64,000 nucleotides of DNA from Podospora bellae-mahoneyi (taxonomy: Eukaryota > Ascomycota > Sordariomycetes > Sordariales > Podosporaceae): contig NW_026946360.1 of the NCBI RefSeq assembly GCF_035222275.1, positions 806,001 to 870,000 of the forward strand, given 5' to 3'. Positions within the stretch are counted from its first letter, which is position 1. Each line of letters opens with the position of its first letter. Positions 24,677-35,291 of the stretch are shown in pieces. Below the pieces are notes generated by a model. The model did no database searches. It was given only the letters and a program-made list of their open reading frames with translations, and was not told the origin of the DNA. The translations under genes and the position numbers were made by a program.

Positions 24677-26557
24677 CTATCCAAACAACCAATCCAGCAC
24701 CCTGTCAAAGGCGTTCCTGTCGTGACGTTAGTAAAAAGAAAGGGTCTTGTGCAACTGATATAGAAAAATACGTACTTTGGAGGGCTGGGAATATATGTCC
24801 TTTGGTACTCTTCAATTTCATCGACATTCTTTACCAAGTCTATCTCATCTGAGCGATGCAGTTTTGTCTTGTTGACAAACTTGTATCCTAGATACAAGAT
24901 GGGACATACCGCAATCATTGTATACCTGTTCTCAGTCAGCTGGGCACTCTTGACTTGATCCGGAATGAGACTTACGAAAATAAGAACGTTGGCATATCCC
25001 ACTTTCCGGGCAGGAAAACCGTGTACCCTCCGACAAACGTCATGACGGACGTCCCGATCAGCGCATACCACGCCGCATAAGGTTGCAACATGGCCTTGTA
25101 CGGCAGGTCGTCTCTCTTGAACCCCTGAGCCTTCATCCCATAGTAGAACCGCAGGTACGTCACACACATGCAGGCAAAGTTGATCAGTTGGCTCGCTGTG
25201 ACCAAGTTCACAAACCACTGAAGCACCACTGCGGCATCGTTTGAGACCTGCAAGAAACTCAAGAGCGAGATTCCCAAAACTACCAAGACGGCGTACAGAG
25301 GCACTCCCTTAGTTGTGACCTTTGTAAATATCTTTGGAGCCTTCCCCTCTAGCGCCATGCCGTAAAGAGACCTTGAAGCGCAATAGACATAGCTGTTTCC
25401 CGCCGAGAAGGCCGCCGTCAGGACCATAGCATTGACAATATCCGGCAGCACCCTGATGTTCAGCCGGTTCATCGCAATAACATATGGGCTTGCAGCTGCG
25501 CCCGGTGCACCCGTCGAGAATGCTATCTTCATCTCCTCGTCAGTGTATGGCACGAGAACACCAACCGCCAAACTTCCGAGCATAAAGAATGTCGTTAGCC
25601 GGTAAAACACGGCATTGAAAGCCCTGGGCATCACCACTCTCGGGTTTTCCGCCTCCCCGGCTGCCATGCTCACATAATCCGGCCCTGCTATGGTGAACGA
25701 TGCCTGGATCAAACACTGCAGGAATCCTAGGAATCTCCCCAAGTCTCCTGTGTGGTACAACTCGGCAAAGGCGCCTGGATCGCTCCAGTATCGAAACCCA
25801 AACCTGTCGCCTGTCGGGTTCCCACCGCACATTACCACCACGGTAAAGATCAAGAGGGCAATAATGAGCAGCACTTTTCCCAGCGCAGCCCAAAACTCCA
25901 CCTCTCCATACCACTGCACAGCCAGCACGTTGATCAACCCATACAAGCAGATGATAATGGCGATGATTCCTCCAGCGGGTACAATCTCGGAGCCTTTCCA
26001 ATAATGCAAAATAACATTGCAGGCGACAATTTCAAACGGCACCAGCGCGGCCTCGAAGATGAAGAAATTCCACCCGCAGGCAAAACCAAAGGCTTCGTCG
26101 ACATAACGACCAGCGAGTCGGATGAATGGCGAGGAAATGGGAAGGTAGGTTACCATCTCGGCCATGCAGAGCGTCACGGCAAGGATGAAGGAGCACCAAA
26201 TGGTGAAGGCGAGGAAGAGGGAGGCGGGTCCACCTTGGAGGAGACCACGGCCGATCTGGACATAGAGGGCTGTGCCGATTGTCCCGCCAATTCCTATCTC
26301 TGCGTGTTAGTTACGAAAAGAAGCAAGAGCAGTGGGGTTGCCTAGGGCAAATGGTTACCTATAAGTTGAATGTGACGAGACTTGAGCTGGCGTCTCATGC
26401 TATGCTCTTCTACCTGGGACCCGGAGAGCGACGGCGATGAAGGGGGGCCTCTTTTCTTTTCGTCGGTGCCACCATTGCTGAGAGAAGATGATAAGCCCCC
26501 TTTCTCCTGATCATGGTCTCCTGGGTTGGCAATAAGGTCGACTCCTGTGGAGGACAT
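24677..26557 (-). CDS. Amino-acid permease of the yeast AAT (APC superfamily) type
   Basis: Exons on the minus strand: 26557-26359, 26293-24976, 24925-24776, 24716-24677; introns of 65, 50 and 59 bp; 568 residues. After a hydrophilic N-terminus of about 65 residues rich in Ser, Gly and Glu, the first membrane segment opens with the family motif GIGGTIGTALYVQIGRG. About twelve hydrophobic segments follow, including a GPDYVSMAAGEAENPRVVMPRAFN loop typical of fungal amino-acid permeases. The C-terminus PKNAFDRVLDWLFG is a tail common in this family and is recovered only after splicing the last 40-nt exon. It imports amino acids across the plasma membrane by proton symport. Which amino acid is carried cannot be read from sequence. 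Confidence 0.93.
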
Positions 26558-27540
26558 CGCTCCGTGGTGATTTATTTCAGTTGATCTCGATGGATTTGTT
26601 TGAGTAGGAGTGAAAAGAATTCCACCACAAAGATCATTCTGGTGATGCTTTTCTCTTTGTAAAAAATATCACGGGGAACCAGACCGAGGCAATTGGCGGT
26701 GTCTTGCAGGGAGACTGAATGCTTTGACGGAAGGAGCAATGGTACAACGGATGCAGAGATCAATGTTGTGCTGGGTCGAGTAAACGATGGTTGGTTGGGA
26801 AGGGCAAGTACGTCACTTTTCGAAGCACGTAATTCAATTTTCTAAAGACGGCCCACGGTGATCAGATCCCAACGGGGAGAGGATCCAACGAAAATTATCT
26901 GTAGATTTTAGCGACTGGAGGAGAGGACGTGGGGGGAACCACCCGGATGTGTGCCGTTCGCCGGTTCGTGACACTTTCCTTGCATATCCTCCACAGTACG
27001 AGGAGAACGCAACCGGGAAGCACCCTGCTGTCGTCTGTAAAGCCGATCGGGAGTCGCCGAAGGTTCTGAATTGGGAACGTGCCAAGGCCGGTCCCGTTCC
27101 GATTCAGTATTCAACGACAGCCGTAACTGCCGTCCGAGATTTGGTCCGACTGGACTGTCCGATTCAACACTTTCAGCGGAACAATCGCACAGAAAATAAA
27201 CTCAAATGCATTTCATTCGAAATCTCTCGTAAATGCGCTAACCATCGCAATGGCCGCACCCGGACAGCAGACAGGTCTGGGATGGCTGCCCAGTGGGCTT
27301 TGGGTCGGTCAAACTCAAAATGACCATGACAGTCTTGATTTAAGTTGGGTAGGTACGGTGGCTGATTTGGGGCATGGTATTCGGTCCTCCTGTCTTTTGG
27401 CAGAACAAACCCACGATCTCGTCCTCGTCCCATGACATTTGTTAACTGAACCCATCGACAAAAATCCCAATCGCAGACGTCGCATCACATCGTCCAGAGA
27501 ACAGGCCCGAAGGCACCCCACATTCGGGTAGGCCATCACC
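26558..27540. promoter_or_regulatory. Divergent promoter region, permease and Cys/His coiled-coil gene
   Basis: 983 bp between two divergent start codons. Short overlapping frames on both strands have no recognisable content. Confidence 0.5.
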
Positions 27541-28751
27541 ATGTGCCGGGGAACAAAGTCCAGAATGAGCTGTGGTCACTTCCATGTCAGCTTCCACGAA
27601 CGGTGCCACCCTTGGTGCAACGAGCCTCAAGTACAGTTCATCGGGCAAAAAGACGAGCGATGCGGCCATTGTATCGCGAAGACCCAGGTGGACTCTTCAA
27701 GAGCCAGCAGGCTCCAGGATGCTTGGGATTCATATTGCAACGATGCGAAGCAGAAGGTGCTTGTGTCTCTCCGTGAGAAGATCATCTCTGCCAACCGGGA
27801 AATCAGGGCTCTCAAGGAAGAGTTCCCCGACCTGGACGGTCTATCATCTGAACTAGAACGAGTACGAAAGGAACAGTCCGAAACCATGCGGCTGATCCAC
27901 GCACAAATGGAACGGGCGAAGGAGGAAGGGGCCATGAAGGGACTGTTGCTCATGCAAGAAAGGAAGAGTTCTCTCCAAAGGAAGACGGACTCCGGGCGTT
28001 GTGAGAACAGGGCCACGGGGAATCAATTGCGCGAATCTATTGACGGGGATATTGAGCGCCTGAATGAAGAGCAAGTGATGCTGATGGAAAGGTCTCCCGA
28101 GCTTACCAGGCTCATCTGGCTGGATCGGCAACTGGCGCAACTGGGATCCAACGAGACAACGCTGTGTTCGCACGACAGTCTAGCAAAGCTAGATGCTATC
28201 ACCAGAAGCCGGGATGTTTACGTGGCCGACGAGATCAGACTGACAGAGGAACGGCTAAGCAACCTCAAGTCTATCGAGGGACGATTGAGACATCAGGCAA
28301 TGCAAGAAAAGGCAGAGGTCAAGAACGCCCGATGTGAGGGTCGTGCGGCTGCTCAGAAAGAGCCTGACAGGTATTTACGACAGTTTTCTCTTCTCCCACA
28401 ACCTTTTCTCGTAGATTTTTGACAATAGGGTGTAGTGATTTGGTTCAAGTCGAGGATACTCCCGTCGCATGTCCCGAGACGCTGTCGCTCACCACCAACA
28501 CAAAACGCAGTCTTACTACCGTCGTGGCCCCCGAGACCCTATCATCTATTACGAGCAGACCAAGCATTCCAATACCTCGTTATTCATTGGCTCGTTCTTC
28601 ATTGCATCGCCCGTCTAGCTATACTTCCAGGCAATCCATTATCGAACAGAACCAGCCTCGTATTCTGTATCGAATTTTCGCTCTAGCCACTGATCCCGCC
28701 GAATGCAGCTCCAGATGGTCGTTGAGGGCCTCACAACATTACGGCGAGTAG
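27541..28751 (+). CDS. Unknown protein: N-terminal Cys/His-rich module plus coiled coil
   Basis: Preferred model: exons 27541-28370 and 28415-28751, giving 388 residues. The 44-bp intron has donor GTATTT and acceptor GTAG and joins two open frames in phase (EPDR to FLTIGCSD). Without splicing, the frame ends at 28422 with 293 residues. The first 45 residues hold Cys2, Cys11, His13, His19, Cys22, Cys26, Cys41 and Cys44, a likely metal-binding module. Residues about 70-275 are charged, Glu/Arg/Leu-rich and heptad-like, typical of a coiled coil. The C-terminal exon is Ser/Thr/Arg-rich and disordered. I do not recognise a named family. The intron is short and its branch site weak, so the 3' end is the least certain part. 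It converges with the next gene at 81 bp. Confidence 0.7.
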
Positions 28752-28832
28752 TCTGCTTGCCGTATTCTTGGTTTCCTACAAAAAAAAGAAAATCCAAAAA
28801 GAAGCAAACAGAAGCAAACCGTCCGTGTTTTT

Positions 28833-30326
28833 CTATCCCCCCCCCTGCTGTCTATTCTCCTCCTCCAAAAACTGCCTCACCTCCTTTACCCTCGTCACCT
28901 CCCCCTTCTCCTTTCCCATGGTATTCTTCTTTTGGGTATAAAACTTGACTCTATCATGCGCCAGCTTTCCAGCGCGGCGTTTATCAGTTGGACAGCGCAA
29001 CAGCGGAATCAGAACAATGGCGGAGAGCGTATCAAAGACTTTTTGGGGCGTCACCCCGTGGCGGGCGGCCACCTCGTCGTACGGGAAGGTTTCCTCGGCC
29101 GTTTCGGCAATGTCGATGAGCAAGTTTGGAGACGGCTTTTTGCGAAGGGGGATGGTGAATTTTGTCTTGTTGGGTGGCTGTTTTTCGGGGGCTGCGGTGG
29201 GTGCTTTCAACAATTGGGGTGGTGGTGGTGGTGGTGGTGGTGGTGGGGGCGCTGGTGATATTTGCGCCTGCGGTTGAGAGGACGGCTGAAGAGGAGCTTG
29301 CTGAAGCCAACGCATGTGCTCTTGCTGAACTACGGTGCAATGAAGGCCAGGTGGCTTGCATGGGCTTTGATTATAGATCGGACTTTGGACAGAGGTTGAG
29401 CAACATGGGCGCCCTGGCGTCGATTGCGAGCCCGGTGGAATCAACATGTGTAGTGGTTGTTGCTCTTGTTTCGGGTTGTGAGGTCGGAATAGCGGTGGAC
29501 TCTGACTTTGCATTGGACGTGGATTCATCCACGGGTTTGGGCTCGAGTTCATGTTCAAGTTCATGTTTTGTTGCGGTATTGGAACAAGACTTCCCATAGA
29601 GTACATTGCAAAGGGAACAGCGTTTAGTCCGAATGCTGCTTGGTTGATCATCTGACTGGACATGTGTGTGCTGCTAGCGATGAGAGCATTGTTATCTGAT
29701 GGTGAAAGTATCTGACCTGTTTCATACGCCGGATTGTTCATTGCGATCCCCCCAAAATCGAGGCAGGGGACTTGCTCGAAACATGGCGACGATGTGGAAT
29801 TGAACAAAGCGCTGGAACTGGTGAAAAGCGATGTTGGATGGCTTGTAGAAGGCATTGGCTGCAACATCTGTTTGGGTGAAACTGCCACTGACATGCGTGG
29901 CACACGACTGATTGGAGGGAAATCCGTAGGGAAGGCAAAGCTTTCAAGAACTGGGATTAATGCACTGGGTTGTTCGGGGCTCATTCTGGGGCTAGGATCC
30001 TGAGATGGGGCTGGCCCAGTGTCAGTAGTTCTAGTGACGCTGCTGGGTGGTGCAGGTTGATCGGAAGCATGGCGATGGCTAGCAGAAGCTTGATGTAACT
30101 GCGCGCTGTTTTTGGTTATTCTAGAAACTGCCGGGTCTGGCTTTTGATCGTTCAGGTGTGGGTTTTGGGCTGGTTGGTCGTTCAGGCGTGGCTTCTTGAC
30201 GGGACAACAAGATATAAACTCCACTTCATCATCGTCCGCCGTTCGTTTGGCTGGGATTGCTTGAGCGGGCTTTGCTGCCACTAGCTGAGACGCTGAACCC
30301 TTCTCCTGCTGTTTTGAAGACGACAT
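28833..30326 (-). CDS. Unknown proline/glutamine-rich, probably nuclear protein (497 aa)
   Basis: Single-exon frame with an ATG at 30326. The N-terminus has a short basic, nuclear-signal-like stretch (PVKKPRLND) after an acidic patch (DDDEVEF). Residues about 60-370 are low-complexity Pro/Gln/Ser/Met with a run of twelve prolines near residue 360. The last 110 residues look folded: ETFPYDEVAARHGVTPQKVFDTLSAIV resembles a helix-turn-helix, followed by a basic helix (PTDKRRAGKLAHDRVKFY). This design fits a DNA-binding or chromatin-associated protein, but I cannot name the family. The stop follows a run of nine G residues (coding strand), so a one-base length change there would alter the C-terminus. 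The polyproline run is coded by a GGT microsatellite on the plus strand. Confidence 0.75.
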   Translation of the reverse strand: MSSSKQQEKGSASQLVAAKPAQAIPAKRTADDDEVEFISCCPVKKPRLNDQPAQNPHLNDQKPDPAVSRITKNSAQLHQASASHRHASDQPAPPSSVTRTTDTGPAPSQDPSPRMSPEQPSALIPVLESFAFPTDFPPISRVPRMSVAVSPKQMLQPMPSTSHPTSLFTSSSALFNSTSSPCFEQVPCLDFGGIAMNNPAYETGQILSPSDNNALIASSTHMSSQMINQAAFGLNAVPFAMYSMGSLVPIPQQNMNLNMNSSPNPWMNPRPMQSQSPPLFRPHNPKQEQQPLHMLIPPGSQSTPGRPCCSTSVQSPIYNQSPCKPPGLHCTVVQQEHMRWLQQAPLQPSSQPQAQISPAPPPPPPPPPPPQLLKAPTAAPEKQPPNKTKFTIPLRKKPSPNLLIDIAETAEETFPYDEVAARHGVTPQKVFDTLSAIVLIPLLRCPTDKRRAGKLAHDRVKFYTQKKNTMGKEKGEVTRVKEVRQFLEEENRQQGGG

Positions 30327-31078
30327 GATGGCTGCTTTTTCGTCGGCAGTGGATGTGGGGGTGCGAACTGGCTTCAGGGCAAGCGCGAGTTATATGTCCA
30401 ACGATTCAAAGCATCGCGTCAAAAAGCTGGCGGTGAAAAAGGAACACATGGGAGCCTGTCATTTGATCCGATAAGTACTTCACAGGAGGCATCTTTGAAG
30501 AGTTGAAATGCGGGACAAGGGGACTATTGAATGGATGCAGCTTGTTGTACATGGCTTCATGATTCAGCAGGAGAGCAAAGCTTGGGCTGTTGTGCGCATT
30601 AGGATGAGATGTAGAGTAGACCTTTCGATGATTATGCATCAAGGTTCTCAGCTGAGGCGCTATATACCTGAAGTAAAAGGTGAATGAGGGGTTCCAGTAT
30701 GGTATGTTCATCATGTTGGAGTCTCGTGTTTTGTCTCGGAAAGGTGCAGCTTCTGAACAAGGGGAAAGGGGGTGCCAAAATCTGAGCTACGCTACTGCAG
30801 CTGTCACAAGTCTGCGAGCAGCTGGCACCACTGCGTGGGTTCTGAGTCCCCACTCGCCTGTGGCTCAAGCTCCCAACGGCGGGGCAAGGCTGAGCTTCTG
30901 CCTTGTGAATTGCTGCCCGCATCATCTCCAACTGTCCCTAATTCTTCCACCAACAATCTTGTGTTTGTCTCCCAACGAAATCGAAGTAACTACCAAACTT
31001 GCTTCCAAATACACGCCCAAAGAAGCCATAAGCCATTTTTTCGACCCAGAAGCGACCACGAACCGAAGAAGCACCACC
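30327..31078. promoter_or_regulatory. Divergent promoter region, Pro/Gln-rich gene and CSN6
   Basis: 752 bp. An open frame continues upstream of the CSN6 ATG in phase but has no family-like content, so it is treated as leader. No other gene is seen. Confidence 0.5.
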
Positions 31079-32572
31079 ATGGCGAACCAGGCAGGAGGGG
31101 CCAACGAGCTGCTATCCGCCCAGAAGTCATCAGACTCCGGTCTCCAAATCATTCTTCACCCACTCCCGATCCTTGAGATTTCCGACTTTATTACCAGAGG
31201 TTACCAAAGGAACTACAAGGGCGCCGTTGTTGGTGGACTTCTTGGTCAGCAAAATGGCCGCGAGATCACTATTGAGCACAGCTTCAGCATCAAGTCAGTG
31301 AAGAAGGAGGATGGTGGTGTCTACGAGCTCGATGAAGAATGGTTCAGGCAAAGGTTGGATCAAAGTATGAGAATGCACCCAGTCATTTAAGCAGTACGCG
31401 TTTTGGCAACTAACATGGCGGAAGTGAAACTTGTCCACAAATCACCACAGCTCGACCTGGTAGGCTGGTATGCTCTCGTGCCCAAGTCGGGCCCAACAGT
31501 CCTCCACCTGCCAATCCACCGCCAAATCAGCACTGTCAACGAGTCCGCCGTATTGTTAGGATTCCATCTGGAGGACATGCTTTCTCCCGCGGCTGGGGAC
31601 CCGCTTCCAATCACGATATATGAGTCGAACATGGAGGCCGAAGGTGAAGATAAGGAGATGAAGGATTCCGAAAACCCAACCAACATGGTTCTCCGCTTCC
31701 GCAAAATTCCCTACGCAACTGAGACTGGAGAGGCCGAGATGATAGGCATGCAGTTTATTCGTGAGGGTGGCGCCAACGCTTCGGCAGATGATGCCCCAGT
31801 CGAAACCAAAAACATCGCTGAGCAATTTGAGCAAAAGATCGCCGTGACGGATGGCAAGGGCAAGCGTAGGGCCGTTATGACCTCTGGTTCCGTTTCGAAG
31901 AACCCAGTCAGTCCGAGTAAAGACAAGGGGAAACAAAAGGACGAGCCCTCCTCTTCCCCACCGCAGGCCGAGCCACCCAATCCCGACATCAACCTCACCA
32001 GGTCAGAGTCAGAGTACATGGCTGTGCTCCAAGCAAAGTTCAATGCTATCAAGATGCTCAAATCACGTATCGCTTTGATCATCACCTATCTGCAACGCCT
32101 CCCTCCCACTTTCACGGAAGGAAAGCAAACCACACAGGAAGCTTCTGATGCTGCTCGTGCCTCTGGCGGCCAATACACGATTCCCTCGAATAACATACTC
32201 CGGCACATTCAGTCACTGGTCACCAACATCGACCTTGTCACCCCTGCTGAACAGGCTGCTTTGCGAAAGGAAATGCTGCAAGAGACCAACGATGTAAAAC
32301 TCATCTCTTTGATCTCTGACTTGTTGACCAGCATCGCTGAGGTCAAGGAGGCAGGTAAAAAGTTCAGCATCCTGGAGTCATCAAAACAAACACGTGGACC
32401 GAGAGGTGGTGTGGGGTATGGCGGGCCAGTGGGAGACAAGAGCAATGACTATGAATTAACCGGTTCCTATAGCCCTATTCATTCGAGGGGACATGCTGAG
32501 TTTGGCACGACAGGGTCTGTTTCACAAGAGTTTGGTGGTGCCTCCGATATGCCTCACAACCTCTCTGATTAA
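31079..32572 (+). CDS. csn6: COP9 signalosome subunit 6 (CsnF/CSN6)
   Basis: Exons 31079-31364 and 31425-32572; 477 residues. The 60-bp intron (GTATGA donor, CAACTAAC branch site, GAAG acceptor) restores the family-like join RLDQ to MKLVHKSPQLDLVGWY. An MPN domain fills about residues 20-200 (LQIILHPLPILEISDF, GAVVGGLLG, QISTVNESAVLLGF). It lacks the JAMM zinc-protease signature, as expected for CSN6, which is a structural partner of the catalytic CSN5. A Lys/Ser/Pro-rich linker (about 250-310) precedes a helical C-terminal domain that joins the CSN helical bundle. The complex removes NEDD8 from cullins and controls development in fungi. The start ATG (CACCATGGCG) has an excellent context. 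Confidence 0.93.
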
Positions 32573-33754
32573 AGTGCTCGTGACGACGAGAGCGGACCAC
32601 GATAAACACCGAGGGGCTCTACGGAAACAGGAGATGAAGGGGTTGGGGAGCGCTAAGGGCAGCAGACATGTACATGCACGAAACATAACGAATATGTGTC
32701 CCCGGTGAGCAAGATAAAGCGATGACAATTATGATGAGTTTATGTATGGCGTTAGACATCCGGGCAAGACAGGACAGGGACATGAATCAGGGTCAGGAAA
32801 TAGGCAAGGGCATGGGCATGGAAAGGAAACATGATTAGTGGTAGCGTCAGCCAGTCACCACGAATACAGGAAAATGCTATGCCTTTGAGCCAACAAAGCT
32901 ATACACCGGTAAAAGTCATGCAAAATTAGAGACTACTTGATTACTAGTCTGACTGGTGGCCTCACAAAAACTCCCAAAACAGATATAGCATGTGTGAGTG
33001 AAAAAATAGACAGCGGCCAAGGAGAAACAACACACTAGAATTGGTCTGCCTACCCACATTCAGGCCCCAACCAGCTTCCGAACCCCTCCGCTCTCTATCA
33101 CCATATTGTTATCGCTCCCCTGATGTGAATCAAAACTCTTCATCTGCTCCATATTTGCTTACCTGCTGCGCTTGGAACCCTCTGCAATGCCCAGTGGCAT
33201 TATCGACAGCACAGCAACATCTGATTTGGTGAACCCTTGGTGTTCATTGAAAGGAACAAAGCCAAAGACGAAAGATTGATCCCACCAAGGAGATGAACAC
33301 AGCATCATCGTGAAAGAGACAGAAAGATAAAAATAATAATAAAAAGTAGCGATTAGAAAAAGGCAAAAAGGTCATGTCCCCCATCTGTCTATCCCATCCC
33401 AGTCTTTGTTGCTTCAAACCGCTGGAACCTAAAAGAGAGAGAAAAAAACAAAGTGATGACAGTAATAGCAGGTAAGAAATGATCGCACACTCTAATAAGA
33501 GAGAAAGTGGCAAAAAAGTAATCAAGAAAAAAGAAACATCAAAAAAACATCAAAAGAAAACACTGCCAATCCCTGATTTAGGGATGACAAGGTATCATCG
33601 TGGTAATCATTAGACCCATTTCCTGTCCACCCATCCGTCTATATTGTTGCTTTGGCAATACCGAAAAAGAGATGTCTTCATATACAAGAAGCTGAGATCA
33701 AAGAAGAGAGGTCGAAACCGAGGCGGGGGGCTGACCATCATGAGTCTGCACAGT
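32573..33754. other. Convergent 3' region between CSN6 and the dehydrogenase gene
   Basis: 1.18 kb, A/T-richer than the flanking coding DNA, with many short A runs (about 33330-33560). No protein-like frame. It probably holds both 3'UTRs and poly(A) sites. Confidence 0.55.
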
Positions 33755-35291
33755 CTACTCGGCTTCAATGACGACCTTGAGTACGAGATTGCCGTCGTCA
33801 TCCACGGTCCTGCTCGCGAGCTCAAACGCCCCCTTGGCATTGTCGAGGCCCTTGAAGCGGTGGGTGACCATCTCGTCCAAGTTCGGCAGAGCATAACCGC
33901 CACGGGTTGGTCTGTTGCGGGTGCAGAGGAGCTTTATTCCGGTAGCATAGGTGTTGGCATACCGAAAGATACCCAGGATGTCAATCTCTCGTAGATGGGC
34001 TACCGACATGGGAAGGGTTTGGATCGGCGTCCCCATGCCCACCATGATGACCTTTCCTCCGGCCTTGGTGGCGTACAGGGCTGTGTGCATGCACACCTCT
34101 TTGCCAGTACATTCAAACGTGATATCGACGCCATCGCCCTCGTCATCGATCAAAGGGCTAGAGCCGTTTGCCTCGGCGAGCATCTCGGCAGCGAGTGTCT
34201 TGGCCGTGTCAAGGGAACTCTGAAACGAGATGGTGCTGGCGGGTGTCATGACGCCCTCGCAAGGCGTCGACGTGCCCGAGTTGCTGCTGTTGTACAGTGA
34301 TGAGCAGCTGGAAGAGGTGTGGAGCTGTTTTGGCACCACATAGCCGTGTGTGGCAAAGCCTTTGGCGATGGCAAAGTTGACCCGGCCTTGGTCCACATCT
34401 GCAATGGTGACGGTAGAGCATCCGGACTGGCGAGCCATGGCGGCGGTCAGAAGACCAACAGCTCCCGCACCAAGTACAAGTGCACTGGAGCCAGGTGTAG
34501 GAGTGGCCCGGTTGACAGCATGCAGGGCTACTGAGAGGGGCTCGAGCAGAGCAGCAGCATCAAAGGAGACATTCTCGGGGAGCCTAGAAAGACAAGGTTT
34601 AGCCGTCTGAGCTATGACGAGACATGTAGATTGCCAAACATACTTGTGACACCACGTTGCGGGGTGGTTTATGCGATCTTGCAAAGTGCCCTGGAAATGC
34701 GGGAACGATTTGGCACTGCTTCTGAACCGCATCTTCTTGCAGAGGTTATACCTCCCCTGGCGGCAGATACCACACTGGCCACAGGGTATACCGACCTCGA
34801 GTGCAACGCGGTCCCCAACATTAAAGCCGGTGACGTGAGGCCCGATGGCAACGACGGTTCCCGAGGACTCATGGCCCAGAGAAAGGGGCTGACAGGCACA
34901 AAGGTCACCGTTGGCGAACTTCTTGTAGTAGGACACATCAGATCCACAGATTCCTGTGGTTTTGATGGCAACCTGTAGTTCACCAATCCCCGGTTCTTGA
35001 ATATGTCTTTGCTCCTAGACGTGGTGTGAGCAGCTTGACCATTGAACGCGGCTGGCCGAAAATGTCGAGGCTTAGAAACGACCCCTATCATAGTCCCTGT
35101 GTAACCGACCGATCTAAGATCTCTTAGGGCACCCAGGGGTCAGAAGGCGAGGGGCGGGGTGACAGCTATAAAGACAAACTTACCAATCGTAAATCACGCG
35201 GGCCATGCAGGACTGACGCATTGATCGTTGAAGCTTTTGACATGGCGGGTATGTGCATTGGCGCCGAGTCACCAGTTGCGGAGGGCGCCAT
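33755..35291 (-). CDS. Zinc-dependent medium-chain dehydrogenase, polyol (sorbitol/xylitol) dehydrogenase type
   Basis: Exons on the minus strand: 35291-35184, 35014-34644, 34583-33755; introns 169 and 60 bp; 435 residues. The N-terminus VLHGPRDLRLE is typical of the family and is joined across the first intron. Catalytic zinc ligands are Cys58 (GICGSD) and His83-Glu84 (GHE). The structural zinc lobe has Cys113, Cys116, Cys119 and Cys127. The Rossmann motif GAGAVGLL binds NAD(P). A Ser/Thr-rich insertion of about 45 residues follows the second beta-alpha unit (after HGYVVPK), making the protein longer than the usual 350-380. It likely oxidises a sugar alcohol in the cytosol; the exact substrate is not readable. 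The ATG at 35291 is the first in frame; internal Met residues at 12 and 17 are alternatives. Confidence 0.9.
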
